Shown one piece after another: positions 1 to 11,238 of a stretch of DNA of 28,098 nt. Position 1 is the stretch's first letter; every line of letters begins with the position of its first letter. A program made the position numbers and the translations under genes. This stretch comes from DASUFI01 sp036274635 (GTDB lineage Bacteria; Planctomycetota; B15-G4), in contig DASUFI010000162.1 in NCBI GenBank assembly GCA_036274635.1, positions 1 through 28,098 on the forward strand, written 5' to 3'. The notes beneath the pieces were generated by a model. It saw only the letters and a program-made list of their open reading frames with translations. It made no database searches and was not told the DNA's origin.

Positions 1-345
1 TACAGCGGCATGAAGTTCGCGATGTTCTTCCTGGGCGAGTACACGGCCATGTTCGTGTTCTCGTGCCTGGTCGCCGTGCTCTTCCTCGGCGGCTGGGACA
101 TCCCCTTCGTGTCCGCGGCCACGCTGCACTCGCTGGGCAACTGGGGCTCGCTGCTGGGCTTCGCCAGCCTGCTCTTCAAGGCGCTGCTCTTCCTGTTCTT
201 CTACGTGTGGGTGCGCTGGACCATCCCGCGCTTCCGCTTCGACCAGCTCATGCAGCTGGGCTGGAAGGTGCTGCTGCCGCTGGGGCTGGTGCAGATCCTG
301 CTGACCGGACTGTGGGGGGCGCTCTCCGGGCGCCTCGGAGGCTGA
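1..345 (+). CDS. nuoH: NADH-quinone oxidoreductase subunit H (3' part)
   Basis: C-terminal 114 residues of the membrane subunit that joins the peripheral arm of complex I to the antiporter-like subunits and forms part of the quinone chamber. The reading frame is open from base 1 (Tyr-Ser-Gly-Met-Lys), so the ATG at 10 is internal and the true start lies upstream of the window. The visible part begins with the conserved SGMKFAMFFLGEYTAMF stretch and then shows hydrophobic segments around FSCLVAVLFLGGW, LLFKALLFLFFYVWVRW and LLPLGLVQILLTGLWG, ending in a short GRLGG tail. The stop lies one base before the nuoI start, as expected for a coupled nuo operon. Only the length and N-terminus are unknown; the identity is secure. 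Confidence 0.95.
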   Translation, partial: YSGMKFAMFFLGEYTAMFVFSCLVAVLFLGGWDIPFVSAATLHSLGNWGSLLGFASLLFKALLFLFFYVWVRWTIPRFRFDQLMQLGWKVLLPLGLVQILLTGLWGALSGRLGG

Positions 346-346
346 C

Positions 347-867
347 ATGGCCAGGGTGGTCGAGCGCAACAAGCTGAAGTGGTACGAGGAGCTGTACCTG
401 CCGGCCATCGTCTCCGGGCTGGGGCGCACGTTCCGGCAGATGTTCGAGCCGGACATCACGCTGCAGTACCCCGAGGAGCGCCCCGAGATCGCCGACGACT
501 ACCGCGGCGCGCCGGGCCTGGTGAAGGACGACGCCGGCCGCGAGAAGTGCGTGAGCTGCCAGCTGTGCGAGTTCATCTGCCCGCCGCGCGCCATCGTCAT
601 CGTGCCGGCGCAGATCGAGGAGGCTCAGCCCGACCCCACCGCCGGCCCGCGCAACATCGAGAAGGCGCCGCGCGAGTTCTGGATCGACATGCTGCGCTGC
701 ATCTACTGCGGCTACTGCGAGGAGGTCTGCCCCGAGGAGGCCATCTTCATGACCAACGTCTACGAGCTGAACGGCGCCTCGCGCGCCGAGCTGCTGCACG
801 ACAAGGAGCGCCTCTACGAGATCGGCGGCACGCGCGTCGATCCCATCAAGAAGTGGAAGGGCAAGTA

Positions 868-868
<1 letters not shown>
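347..868 (+). CDS. nuoI: NADH-quinone oxidoreductase subunit I (2x 4Fe-4S)
   Basis: Peripheral-arm ferredoxin-like subunit (173 aa, normal for the family) that carries clusters N6a and N6b and passes electrons towards N2 and quinone. Two complete CxxCxxCxxxCP motifs are visible: Cys68/71/74/78 in CVSCQLCEFICP and Cys118/121/124/128 in CIYCGYCEEVCP. The N-terminus (RNKLKWYEELYLPAIVSGL) matches the amphipathic membrane-docking helix of NuoI. A GGAGG ribosome site at 337-341 lies inside the end of nuoH, six bases before the ATG. The last codon overlaps the GTG of nuoJ (TAGTG). Nothing is missing. Confidence 0.97.
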
Positions 869-1355
<487 letters not shown>

Positions 1356-1359
<4 letters not shown>

Positions 1360-1676
1360 TCACCGTGCAGCACTGGCTGGTGCTCTCGGGCATGGTCTTC
1401 ACGCTCGGGCTGTGCGGCGTGATGATGCGGCGCAACGTCATCCTCGTGATGATGTCCATCGAGATCATGCTCAACGCCGCCAACCTGGCGCTGGTGGCCT
1501 TCAACAAGCACCTCGCGCCCGTGGCCGGCGCGGTGCCGCCCGACGGGCAGGTGCTGGTCTTCTTCACCATCGCCGTGGCCGCCGCCGAGGTGGCCGTGGC
1601 GCTGGTCATCGCGATGCTGCTCTTCCGCCGGCTCGACACGGTCAACGTCGACGACGTGGCCAACCTGCGCTGGTAG
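1356..1676 (+). CDS. nuoK: NADH-quinone oxidoreductase subunit K
   Basis: Small three-helix membrane subunit (106 aa, normal length) homologous to MrpC antiporter subunits. The two buried membrane glutamates that define the proton path are present: Glu36 in MMSIEIMLNAANL and Glu79 in FFTIAVAAAEVAVALVI (counterpart of the TM3 glutamate in E. coli NuoK). Start is GTG at 1356, overlapping the nuoJ stop as GTGA. It ends ANLRW, and the TAG is followed by an AGGAG ribosome site serving nuoL. The C-terminal part RRLDTVNVDDVANLRW is typical of the family. Confidence 0.96.
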
Positions 1677-1683
1677 GAGAACG

Positions 1684-3626
<1,943 letters not shown>

Positions 3627-3630
<4 letters not shown>

Positions 3631-5153
3631 ACGCCTTCCTCCACGACTGGGTCCTGACGCTCATCCTCGCCGTGCCCTGCGTGGCGGCGACGCTGCTCTT
3701 CCTCGTGCCCGCGGAGCGCAAGGGCCTCGTGCGCACGCTGGGCGTGGGCTCGGCGCTGCTCACCACGCTGCTCACGGCCTGGCTGGTCTTCTCCTACGAC
3801 CAGCAGGCGGCCGGCTTCCAGTTCATGCAGAAGCTGCCCTGGGTGGCCTCGCTGGGCATCAGCTACCAGGTCGGCGTGGACGGCATGTCGGTGGCCATGG
3901 TGCTGCTGACCACCATCGTCTTCCTGGCGGGCGCGCTGGTGTCCTGCGGCATCCAGTCGCGCACCAAGGACTTCTACATCCTGCTGTGCGCGCTGGTCGC
4001 GGGCGTCTTCGGCGTCTTCGTCAGCCTCGACCTGTTCTTCTTCTACTTCTTCTACGAGCTGGCGGTGGTGCCCATGTACCTGCTCATCGGGTACTGGGGC
4101 AGCACCAACCGCGAGTACGCCACGATGAAGCTCACGCTGTACCTCACGGCGGGGGCGGTCGTGGCGCTGGTCGGGCTGCTGCTCATGTACTTCACCTACG
4201 GGCACGCCACCGGCCACTACACGTTCGACTACCTCGAGATGAAGCGCTGGGTGGACGGGGGCGCCGGCTTCAGCCGCGCGACGCAGCTCTCGCTCTTCCC
4301 GCTGCTGCTCGTGGGCTTCGCGACCATCGCCCCGATGTGGCCGCTGCACAGCTGGAGCCCGGGCGGCCACGCGGCCGCGCCCGCGGCGGCCTCCATGATG
4401 CACGCCGGCGTGCTCATGAAGCTGGGCAGCTACGCCATCCTGCGCATCGCGCTGCCGCTCATGCCGCAGGGCGCCGTGCACTGGCTGCCGTGGGTCGCGG
4501 TGCTGTGCTGCTTCAACATCATCTATGGCGGCTACGTCGCCATGAACCAGCGCGACATGAAGTTCGTCATCGGCTACAGCTCCAGCTCGCACATGGGCTA
4601 CGTGCTGCTGGGCATCGCCAGCGTCACGGTGCTGGGCACCAGCGGCGCGGTCTTCCTGATGTTCGCGCACGGCATCATGACGGCCCTGGCCTTCGCGCTC
4701 ATCGGCTACTTCTACGACCAGACGCACACGCGCATGCTCGACGACCTCGGCGGGCTCATGCAGCAGGTGCCCTTCGTGGGCGTGCTCTTCGTGATGATGG
4801 CCATGGCCAGCCTCGGCCTGCCCGGCTTCGCCAACTTCGCCAGCGAGATGATGGTCATCGTGGGCAGCTGGGAGCGCTACCCCATCCCCACGATCCTGGC
4901 CCTGTTCGGCCTGGTCATCGGCGCCACCTACCTGCTGCGCACGGTGAAGGCCGCCTTCCTCGGCCCGAAGAACCCGCGCTGGGACGGCCTGCGCGACGCG
5001 AAGACGCCGCTGGAGCGCTCGCCCTTCGTGCTGCTCGTGGGCGTGCTGCTCGTGTGCGGCATCTACCCGGCGCCGATCGTGTCGCTGATCGAGACGGGCG
5101 TCGCGCCCATCGTGCACACCGTGCAGGCCGCGCAGGCGGCCATGGGAGGCTGA
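3627..5153 (+). CDS. nuoM: NADH-quinone oxidoreductase subunit M (variant proton channel)
   Basis: Middle antiporter-like subunit of complex I, 508 aa, starting at the GTG that overlaps the nuoL stop (VNAFLHDWVLT). Alignment from memory with E. coli NuoM places functional residues at identical numbers: Glu144 in FYELAVVPMYLLIGYWG (TM5), Lys265 in HAGVLMKLGSYAILR (TM8) and Glu407 in LPGFANFASEMMVIVG (TM12). The exception is TM7: the E. coli segment AFAVKMPVVPLHGW corresponds here to GFATIAPMWPLHSW, so position 234, the essential channel lysine, is isoleucine. The adjacent LPDAH is SPGGH. The gene is otherwise intact and coupled to both neighbours, so it is a variant rather than a broken gene. 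An antisense frame over this gene is a GC-rich shadow. Confidence 0.95.
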
Positions 5154-5154
5154 G

Positions 5155-6621
5155 ATGGGCGACGCGACGACGAGCCGCCTGCTCGAGGTCTTCGGCACCG
5201 AGATCGGCCTCGGCGCTCTGGCCGTGCTGCTCATCGTGGTGGACCTGCTCAAGGGCAAGGGCCGGCTCACCGGGCCCGCCGACGCGGTGCGCCTCACGGC
5301 CTTCGTCGGCCTCATCGCGCTGCTGGTGCACGCCTTCACGCTGCACCCCGCCGCGCCCGGCGCCCTGGGGACGCTGGACGCCTTCTCCATCTACTGGAAG
5401 CGCTTCTTCCTGCTGACGGCCACGGCCGTGCTGGCGCTGTCGGGGCCCTACGAGGCGCGCCTCCCCGCCGGCCGCGGCGAGTTCCCGGCGCTGGTCGTGT
5501 TCACGACCATGGGCATGTGCCTGCTGGCCTCGGTCTCCGACTTCGTCACGCTCTTCGTGGGCCTCGAGGTGGTCACCGTCACCACCTTCCTGCTCGCCGC
5601 CTGGCGCAGCGCGCTGCCGCGCTCCATCGAGGCGGGCATCAAGTTCGTGATCATCGGCGCGCTGGCCGCGGCTTTCATGGTCTACGGCATCGCCTGGATC
5701 TACGGCGCCACCGGCAGCTTCGACTTCGCCGTCGTGCGCGACGCCCTCGCCCGCGCCGACGCCGCCGGCGGCCCCTCGGGGGCCCTCAAGTTCGGCCTGC
5801 TGCTCGTGCTCGTCGGGCTGGGCTTCAAGATCGGCGCCGTGCCCTTCCACGTGTGGATCCCGGACGTCTACCAGGGCAGCCCCACGCCCGTCACCGCCTT
5901 CCTCTCCGTCGGGAGCAAGGCCGCCGGCGTGGTGCTGCTCATGCGCTTCTGCTGGGACGTCCTGGGCGCCACCGCGCAGGGGCACGAGTGGCTGCTGCTG
6001 CTCGCCGGCCTCTCCGCGCTCACGCTGCTCATGGGCAACCTCGGCGCCATCCCGCAGACCGACCTGAAGCGCTTCCTCGGCTACTCCGGGATCGCGCACG
6101 CGGGCTTCCTGATCATGGCCCTCGCGACGCACACGCAGGACAGCGCCGGCGCCATCCTCTTCTACCTGCTCACCTACCTCTTCGCGAACATCGCCGCCTT
6201 CCTCGTGGTCATCGTCGTCTCGCGCACCGCCGACAACGCCCACATGGACCGCGTCAACGGCCTCGCCGAGCGCTCGCCCTTCCTCGCGTTCATGCTCACC
6301 GTCTCGATGCTCTCGCTCGCGGGCGTGCCGCCCCTCGCCGGCTTCTTCGCCAAGTGGATGGTGCTGCGCGCCGCCGTCGCCGTGCCGGAGCTGCTGCCGC
6401 TGGTCATCCTCTCCGCCGTGATGATCGTGGTCTCGCTGTACTACTACCTGTGCATCATCAAGCGCATGTACATGCGCGAGCCCATCGACGCGGGCGTGCT
6501 GGAGGTGCCGGGCGGCGCGCGGCTCGTGCTGCTCGGGTGCGCGGTGGCGAGCGTGCTGTTCGGGATCTGGCAGGCGCCGCTGGTGGAAGCCGCGCGCGTG
6601 GGGGCGGCAGCCCTGCACTGA
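5155..6621 (+). CDS. nuoN: NADH-quinone oxidoreductase subunit N
   Basis: Proximal antiporter-like proton-pumping subunit, 488 aa, about 14 membrane helices. The full set of channel residues is visible: Glu138 in LFVGLEVVTVTTFLL (TM5), Lys225 in GFKIGAVPFHVWIPDVYQG (TM7), Lys255 in SVGSKAAGVVLLMR (TM8) and Lys400 in LAGFFAKWMVLRAAV (TM12). ATG at 5155 lies one base after the nuoM stop, with GGGAGG just upstream inside nuoM. It is the last gene of the operon: 15 bases after its stop a long palindrome with T-runs begins, a plausible transcription end. Contrast with NuoM, which lacks the TM7 lysine. Confidence 0.97.
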   Translation: MGDATTSRLLEVFGTEIGLGALAVLLIVVDLLKGKGRLTGPADAVRLTAFVGLIALLVHAFTLHPAAPGALGTLDAFSIYWKRFFLLTATAVLALSGPYEARLPAGRGEFPALVVFTTMGMCLLASVSDFVTLFVGLEVVTVTTFLLAAWRSALPRSIEAGIKFVIIGALAAAFMVYGIAWIYGATGSFDFAVVRDALARADAAGGPSGALKFGLLLVLVGLGFKIGAVPFHVWIPDVYQGSPTPVTAFLSVGSKAAGVVLLMRFCWDVLGATAQGHEWLLLLAGLSALTLLMGNLGAIPQTDLKRFLGYSGIAHAGFLIMALATHTQDSAGAILFYLLTYLFANIAAFLVVIVVSRTADNAHMDRVNGLAERSPFLAFMLTVSMLSLAGVPPLAGFFAKWMVLRAAVAVPELLPLVILSAVMIVVSLYYYLCIIKRMYMREPIDAGVLEVPGGARLVLLGCAVASVLFGIWQAPLVEAARVGAAALH

Positions 6622-6636
6622 GCGCGTGCGGCGGCT

Positions 6637-6698
6637 TCCGGCACGTTAAAAAAACGGCCCGCAGTCGCGACTGCGAGTCGTTTTTTTAACGTGCCGGA
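6637..6698. repeat. 62-bp palindromic intergenic repeat, probable terminator of nuo operon
   Basis: Near-perfect inverted repeat with centre between 6667 and 6668 (GTCG|CGAC). The outer 20 bases of each arm (TCCGGCACGTTAAAAAAACG and its complement) match perfectly, and the whole 31-base arm has only two differences. Each strand reads inner GC hairpin, short spacer, then a run of seven T, so either strand could give an intrinsic terminator. It lies 15 bases after the nuoN stop. The inner 52 bp (6642-6693) has the same arm length, ends (CACGTT/AACGTG) and centre as the element split by the insertion sequence at 21586/23555, so it belongs to a repeat family. The terminator role is inferred. Confidence 0.85.
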
Positions 6699-6905
6699 GA
6701 TCGGCCAGGCTGTGGGTGAGCCTCTGCTCGGCCGTTGGCGACTTGGCTCGTCAGACTTCACGGCTTCGCGAAGCTTGCTGGTCGACGTCGGCCTCAAGCT
6801 GGAGCGGACCGCAATCATGGACGCGGACGACTGAGCCCTGAGCGCTGCCAGCCGCGACTGTACCCGCCAGGCCGTCGACACTGTTTCGGACGACGCCCGC
6901 GCGCG

Positions 6906-8294
6906 ATGATGGCAGCCATGCCCAAGCGTGTCGCACACGGCCTGTTCACATTCGCCGCGATCCTCCTGGCCTGCCTGCCCGTCGCAGCCCAGGACGGCGA
7001 AGCTCCATCGAGCCAACCGACCGCCGCCGCCGCGCCCTCCAGCTCGCCTTCCTCCCCCGACCCCGCCACCACCCTCACCGCCGAGGAGATCGGCGAGCAC
7101 GACGCCGTCCTCGCCAGCGACCTCTTCGAGGGCCGCGAGGCCGGCACCCGCGGCGAGCGCCGCGCGGCGGCCTACATCATCTCGCAGCTCGAGACCTGCG
7201 AGCGCCTGCAGCCGGACGGCCCCGACGGCGAGTGGCTGCAGCCCTTCGACATCACGCTGCACAAGCAGCCGGCCGTCGCGCACAACGTGCTGGCTCGGCT
7301 GCCGGGCTCCGACCCGGCGCTGGCGGGGCAGTACATCGTCGTGGGCGCCCACTACGACCACGTGGGCTTCGGCGAGTCGGGCAACGCGCTCGACCCGGAC
7401 GTGCACGAGATCCACAACGGCGCGGACGACAACGGCAGCGGCAGCTCGGTGCTGCTGGACCTGGCCACCTCGCTGTGCGGCTCCGGCTGGCAGCCGCGGC
7501 ACACCGTGCTGTTCCAGTGGTACAGCGGCGAGGAGCTGGGGCTGCTGGGCAGCAAGCACTGGGTGGACCAGCCCACGCACCCGCTGGCCGACGTCACCTT
7601 CATGATCAACATGGACATGGTGGGGCGCATGATGGGGCGCACGCTCGTGGTGGGTGGCACGGGCACGTCGCCGGGGCTCGCGGAGCTGTCGCGCGGCTTC
7701 TGCGACCAGCTGCACCTGCACATGATCGACGACCCGCCCGGCACGGCGCCTTCGGACAACTCCAGCTTCTACGACGCCGGCATCCCGGCGCTGTTCCTGT
7801 TCACCGGCCTGCACGCGGACTACCACCGCGCCACCGACGACAGCGCCAGGATCGACCTCGAGGGCGCGCGCGACGTGGGACTGCTGGTGGAGGACCTGCT
7901 GCGCGCCCTCGACGCGCGCGACGAGCGGCCGAAGTTCCAGTCCTCGCCGGGCATGGCCTACGTGTTCACGCCGCGCCTCTACCTGGGCTGCGCCTTCGAT
8001 GACGTCGTGCGGCCGGCGCCGGCGGGCGTGCGCGTCACCGTCGTGATCCCTGGCGCGCCGGCCGACGTGGCGGGCTTGCGCGAGGGCGACTACGTCGCCA
8101 GCCTCGGCGGCCACGCGGTGGAGCACGCGAGCGACATCGACGCCCTGCTGGAGGCTCCGCACGGCGACATCCCGGAGATGGACGTCGTGGTCTGGCGCGC
8201 TGCGAAGCCGGCCGCCGCGCGCGCCGGCGCCACGGACGTGCAGGCCACGAGCTGGGAGAGCGTCACCCTGAAGGTCGTGCCCAGCATCCGCTGA
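6906..8294 (+). CDS. Exported M28 family zinc aminopeptidase with C-terminal PDZ domain
   Basis: Peptidase of 462 aa in the M28 (aminopeptidase Y/S-like) family. A Sec signal peptide (KRVAHGLFTFAAILLACLPVAAQ) is followed by a Ser/Pro/Ala-rich linker. The two-zinc ligand set is complete: His149-Tyr-Asp151 in GAHYDHVG, Asp174/Asp175 in NGADDNGSG, Glu209-Glu210 in SGEELGLLGS, Asp237 in NMDMVGR and His307 in YHRATDD. The last ~110 residues contain a PDZ fold with YLGCAFDD, VIPGAPADVAGLREGDYVASLGG, likely for substrate or partner binding. No strong ribosome site decides between ATG 6906, 6909 and 6918; all keep the signal peptide. The frame extends further upstream but that part has no protein-like character. 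Cleaves N-terminal residues from peptides in the periplasm or outside (family knowledge). Confidence 0.9.
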   Translation: MMAAMPKRVAHGLFTFAAILLACLPVAAQDGEAPSSQPTAAAAPSSSPSSPDPATTLTAEEIGEHDAVLASDLFEGREAGTRGERRAAAYIISQLETCERLQPDGPDGEWLQPFDITLHKQPAVAHNVLARLPGSDPALAGQYIVVGAHYDHVGFGESGNALDPDVHEIHNGADDNGSGSSVLLDLATSLCGSGWQPRHTVLFQWYSGEELGLLGSKHWVDQPTHPLADVTFMINMDMVGRMMGRTLVVGGTGTSPGLAELSRGFCDQLHLHMIDDPPGTAPSDNSSFYDAGIPALFLFTGLHADYHRATDDSARIDLEGARDVGLLVEDLLRALDARDERPKFQSSPGMAYVFTPRLYLGCAFDDVVRPAPAGVRVTVVIPGAPADVAGLREGDYVASLGGHAVEHASDIDALLEAPHGDIPEMDVVVWRAAKPAAARAGATDVQATSWESVTLKVVPSIR

Positions 8295-8303
8295 CCGGAG
8301 CCC

Positions 8304-8726
8304 CTACTCCGCGACGTGCGCGCAGCCCTGCCGCTTGAGCGTGGCGCGGACGCGCGTCGCCGCCTCCTCGAGGGACGCGGGCGAGGGGTTCTTCTCGGCC
8401 CGCGCGAAGTCGAGGTCGCCGATGCCCCAGATGGGCACGACGTGCAGGTGCACGTGGCGCACCTCGAGGCCCACGATGACCAGGCCCACCTTCTCCGGCT
8501 GGAACTCCTCCTGCAGCGCGCGGCCCAGGGCCTGCCCGACGGCGAAAAGGTGGTCGCGCAGGGGGCCGGGCAGGTCCAGCCAGTGGTCCACCTCCTGCAA
8601 GGGCACCACGAGCACGTGGCCGGGGCGCAGCGGGTTGATGGAGAGGAAGGCGGCGCAGAGCGGGTCCTTCCACACGAAGCGCGCGGGCAGCTCGCCGCGC
8701 AGGATGCGCGTGAAGAGGCTTGGCAT
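8304..8726 (-). CDS. HIT family nucleotide hydrolase
   Basis: Protein of 140 aa with the histidine-triad signature HVHLHVVPI near residue 100, the catalytic motif of nucleotide phosphoramidases and Ap4A hydrolases. It begins MPSLFTRILRGELPARFVW, a typical HIT N-terminus (FxxIxxGExPA), and has the conserved LSINPLRPGHVLVVPLQEVD strand. The upstream in-frame extension to 8783 is Pro/Gly-rich and non-conserved, so ATG at 8726 is preferred. The C-terminal ~35 residues (EKNPSPASLEEAATRVRATLKRQ) form a helix. It converges on the M28 gene with only nine bases between stops, and is divergent from the fadE-like gene, sharing an 86-base upstream region that holds a CCGGCG/CGCCGG inverted repeat. Substrate unknown. 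Confidence 0.92.
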   Translation of the reverse strand: MPSLFTRILRGELPARFVWKDPLCAAFLSINPLRPGHVLVVPLQEVDHWLDLPGPLRDHLFAVGQALGRALQEEFQPEKVGLVIVGLEVRHVHLHVVPIWGIGDLDFARAEKNPSPASLEEAATRVRATLKRQGCAHVAE

Positions 8727-8812
8727 GGGCGCGGTTGTACCGGCCGGCGGGCCGCCGGGCCAAGGGCGGACGCACGCTTCCATTGGCGCCGTCGGCTGGT
8801 GATCATGCCGGC

Positions 8813-11236
8813 GTGGCCGTCCTGATCACGGTTCTCGCCGCGCTGCTGCTGCTGGTCGCGGCGACCGCGGTGGGCCAGCCGGCACTCGGCTGGCTGGGCC
8901 TCGGCGGCGTGCTGTCGCTGCTGTGGCGTCCGCAGGGCGTGCTCTCGGACGGCCTGGCCCTGGTCCTCGCCGTGCCGTGGGGGCTGGCGCTGCTGCTGCT
9001 GGGCTTCCCGCCGCTGCGGCGGCTGCTGGTCACGCCCACCGTGATGCGCCTCGTCGGGCGCGCCCTGCCGACGATGAGCGAGACCGAGCGCGCGGCCCTC
9101 GAGGCCGGCACGGTGTGGTGGGAGGCGCAGCTCTTCTCCGGCGCGCCGGAGTGGAAGCGCCTGCTCGACTTCCGCCCGCGCGAGCTGACGGACCGCGAGC
9201 GCGCCTTCCTCGCCGGGCCGGTGGAGGAGCTGTGCCGCCTCGGCGACGACTGGCAGGTCGTGCAGCACGGCGACCTCTCGCCCCAGGCCTGGGACTTCAT
9301 CAAGGCCAAGGGCTTCCTCGGGCTCATCATCCCGGAGGCCTACGGCGGCCTCGGCTTCTCGGCGCGCGCGCACTCGTCCATCATCACGAGGCTCACCTCG
9401 CACAGCGTGGCGGTGGCCGTCACGGTCATGGTGCCCAACTCGCTGGGGCCGGCCGAGCTGCTGCTGCACTACGGCACCGAGGAGCAGAAGCGCCACTGGC
9501 TGCCGCGCCTCGCCCGCGGCGAGGAGATCCCGTGCTTCGCGCTCACCGGCCCCGAGAACGGCAGCGACGCGACGGCCATGCGCGCCGAGGGCGTGGTCGA
9601 GAAGCGCAGCAACGGCGGCCGCGACGAGCTGGTGCTGCGCCTGAACTGGGACAAGCGCTACACCACGCTGTCCGCGCACGCCACGGTGATCGGCCTCGCG
9701 TTCCGGCTGCGCGACCCGGAGCGGCTGCTGGGCGGCGAGGCCGAGCCGGGCATCACCGTGGCGCTCGTGCCCGCGAGGCGACCGGGCATCACGATCGGCG
9801 CGCGGCACGATCCGCTGGGTGTGCCCTTCGTCAACGGCCCGCACCAGGGGCGCGACGTGCTCGTGCCGGTGGACGCCATCATCGGCGGCCCGCGCATGGC
9901 CGGGCGGGGCTGGCGCATGCTCATGGACTGCCTCGCGGCGGGGCGCGGCATCAGCCTGCCCTCGGTCTCGGCGGGCGGCTGCCAGCTGGCGACGCGGCAC
10001 ATCGGCGCCTATGCCTCGGTGCGGCGGCAGTTCGGGCTGCCCATCGGGCGCTTCGAGGGCGTGGAGGAGAAGGTGGCGCGCATCGCGGGCCTCACCTGGC
10101 TGGTGGACTCGGCGCGCACGCTGACGGCGGGCGCGGTGGACGCGGGCGAGAAGCCCTCGGTGGCCACGGCCATCGCCAAGGCCTGGTGCACCGAGGCCAT
10201 GCGCGTGGTGGTGGGCGACGGCCTCGACGTGCTGGGCGGCGCCGGCATCTGCCGCGGCCCGCGCAACGTCCTCGCGCGCATGCACCAGGCGGTGCCCATC
10301 GGCATCACGGTCGAGGGCGCCAACATCCTCACCCGCACGCTCATCGTCTTCGGGCAGGGCGCCATCCGCTGCCACCCGTGGGTGCAGAAGGAGATGGCCG
10401 CCGCCGCCGCGCGCGACGTGGGCGCCTTCGACACGGCCTTCTGGGGCCACGTCGCCGGCGTGGCGCGCAACGGCACCCGCGCGGTGCTGCTGGCGCTCAT
10501 CGACGGCGGCTCGCCCTCGCTGCCCCTGCCGCGCGAGGCCCGCCGCGCCGCCGGCCGCCTCACGCGCTTCTCCGCCGCGCTGGCCTTCAGCGCCGACATC
10601 GCCATGGCCAGCCTCGGCGGCTCGCTCAAGCGCCGCGAGATGCTCTCCGGCCGCCTCGCCGACGCGCTCGCCTGGCTGTACCTCGGCTCGGCCGCGCTCA
10701 AGCGCTGGACCGACGAGGGCTGCACCGCCGCCGATCGCGACGCCGCGCTGTGGGCCATCGAGCACTCGCTCGCGCAGGCCCACGTGGCGCTGCAGGGCGT
10801 GGCCGACAACATGCCCGCGCGCGCCGCCGCCTGGCTGCTCTCCGCCGCCTGCTTCCCGCTGGGCGGCCGCGCCCATGGCCCCGACGACCGCCGCGTGGCC
10901 GCCCTGGCCCGCGCCGTCCTCGACGGCGGCGAGCTGCGCGTGCGCCTCACGCCCGACGTCCACGTGCCGCCCGCCTCCGAGCCCGGCCTCGGCCAGCTCG
11001 AGGCCGCCCTCGCGCGCGTCCTCGCCGCCGCGCCCGCCGAGCGCAAGCTGCGCGACGCGCTGCGCGCCGGCACGCTGTCCGACGAGCCCGAGCACGACCT
11101 GCTGGCCCGCGCGCTGGCCGCCGGCGCGATCAGCCAGCCCGAGCGCGAGCTCATCGAAGCCGCGAACCGCTCGCGCGAGGAAGCCGTGGCCGTGGACGCC
11201 TTCGGCACCGAAGAATTCGGCGCGCTCAGGGGCTGA
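8813..11236 (+). CDS. fadE: FadE-type acyl-CoA dehydrogenase, membrane anchored
   Basis: 807 aa, close to the 814 aa of E. coli FadE and colinear with it throughout. The N-terminus (VAVLITVLAALLLLVAATAVG) supplies two or three hydrophobic helices, then RRLLVTPTVMRLVGRALPTMSETERAALEAGTVWWEAQLFSG, and the flavoprotein core with AYGGLGFSARAHS, LLLHYGTEEQKRHWLPRLA, IPCFALTGPENGSDA, NGPHQGRDVLVP, and ITVEGANILTRTLIVFGQGAIRCHP. The FadE-specific C-terminal domain with SLGGSLKRREMLSGRLADALAWLYLGSAALKRW is complete. It performs the first FAD-dependent oxidation of fatty acyl-CoA in beta-oxidation, probably at the inner membrane. GTG at 8813 is chosen because it coincides with the E. coli start; the longer frame upstream is shadow of the HIT gene. 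Followed directly by a small gene with which it is probably co-translated. Confidence 0.93.
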   Translation: MAVLITVLAALLLLVAATAVGQPALGWLGLGGVLSLLWRPQGVLSDGLALVLAVPWGLALLLLGFPPLRRLLVTPTVMRLVGRALPTMSETERAALEAGTVWWEAQLFSGAPEWKRLLDFRPRELTDRERAFLAGPVEELCRLGDDWQVVQHGDLSPQAWDFIKAKGFLGLIIPEAYGGLGFSARAHSSIITRLTSHSVAVAVTVMVPNSLGPAELLLHYGTEEQKRHWLPRLARGEEIPCFALTGPENGSDATAMRAEGVVEKRSNGGRDELVLRLNWDKRYTTLSAHATVIGLAFRLRDPERLLGGEAEPGITVALVPARRPGITIGARHDPLGVPFVNGPHQGRDVLVPVDAIIGGPRMAGRGWRMLMDCLAAGRGISLPSVSAGGCQLATRHIGAYASVRRQFGLPIGRFEGVEEKVARIAGLTWLVDSARTLTAGAVDAGEKPSVATAIAKAWCTEAMRVVVGDGLDVLGGAGICRGPRNVLARMHQAVPIGITVEGANILTRTLIVFGQGAIRCHPWVQKEMAAAAARDVGAFDTAFWGHVAGVARNGTRAVLLALIDGGSPSLPLPREARRAAGRLTRFSAALAFSADIAMASLGGSLKRREMLSGRLADALAWLYLGSAALKRWTDEGCTAADRDAALWAIEHSLAQAHVALQGVADNMPARAAAWLLSAACFPLGGRAHGPDDRRVAALARAVLDGGELRVRLTPDVHVPPASEPGLGQLEAALARVLAAAPAERKLRDALRAGTLSDEPEHDLLARALAAGAISQPERELIEAANRSREEAVAVDAFGTEEFGALRG

Positions 11237-11238
11237 GC

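Noticed and set aside
10..345. Reading nuoH as a complete 111-codon gene from ATG 10.
   Set aside because: The frame is open to base 1 and the preceding YSG is part of the conserved NuoH motif, so the ATG is internal.
6763..6774. A perfect 12-bp palindrome GCTTCGCGAAGC upstream of the M28 gene.
   Set aside because: Short, single copy and likely by chance in GC-rich DNA; no partner site or promoter seen, so not called an operator.
8741..8757. CCGGCG/CGCCGG inverted repeat between the HIT and fadE genes.
   Set aside because: Six-base GC-only stem is common at this composition, with no T-run for a terminator and no second copy.
8923..11238. The first ~770 codons of a 957-codon plus-strand frame overlapping fadE.
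   Set aside because: Arg/Ala/Gly-rich shadow of fadE in another frame; only its last 186 codons (from 11239) look like a protein.
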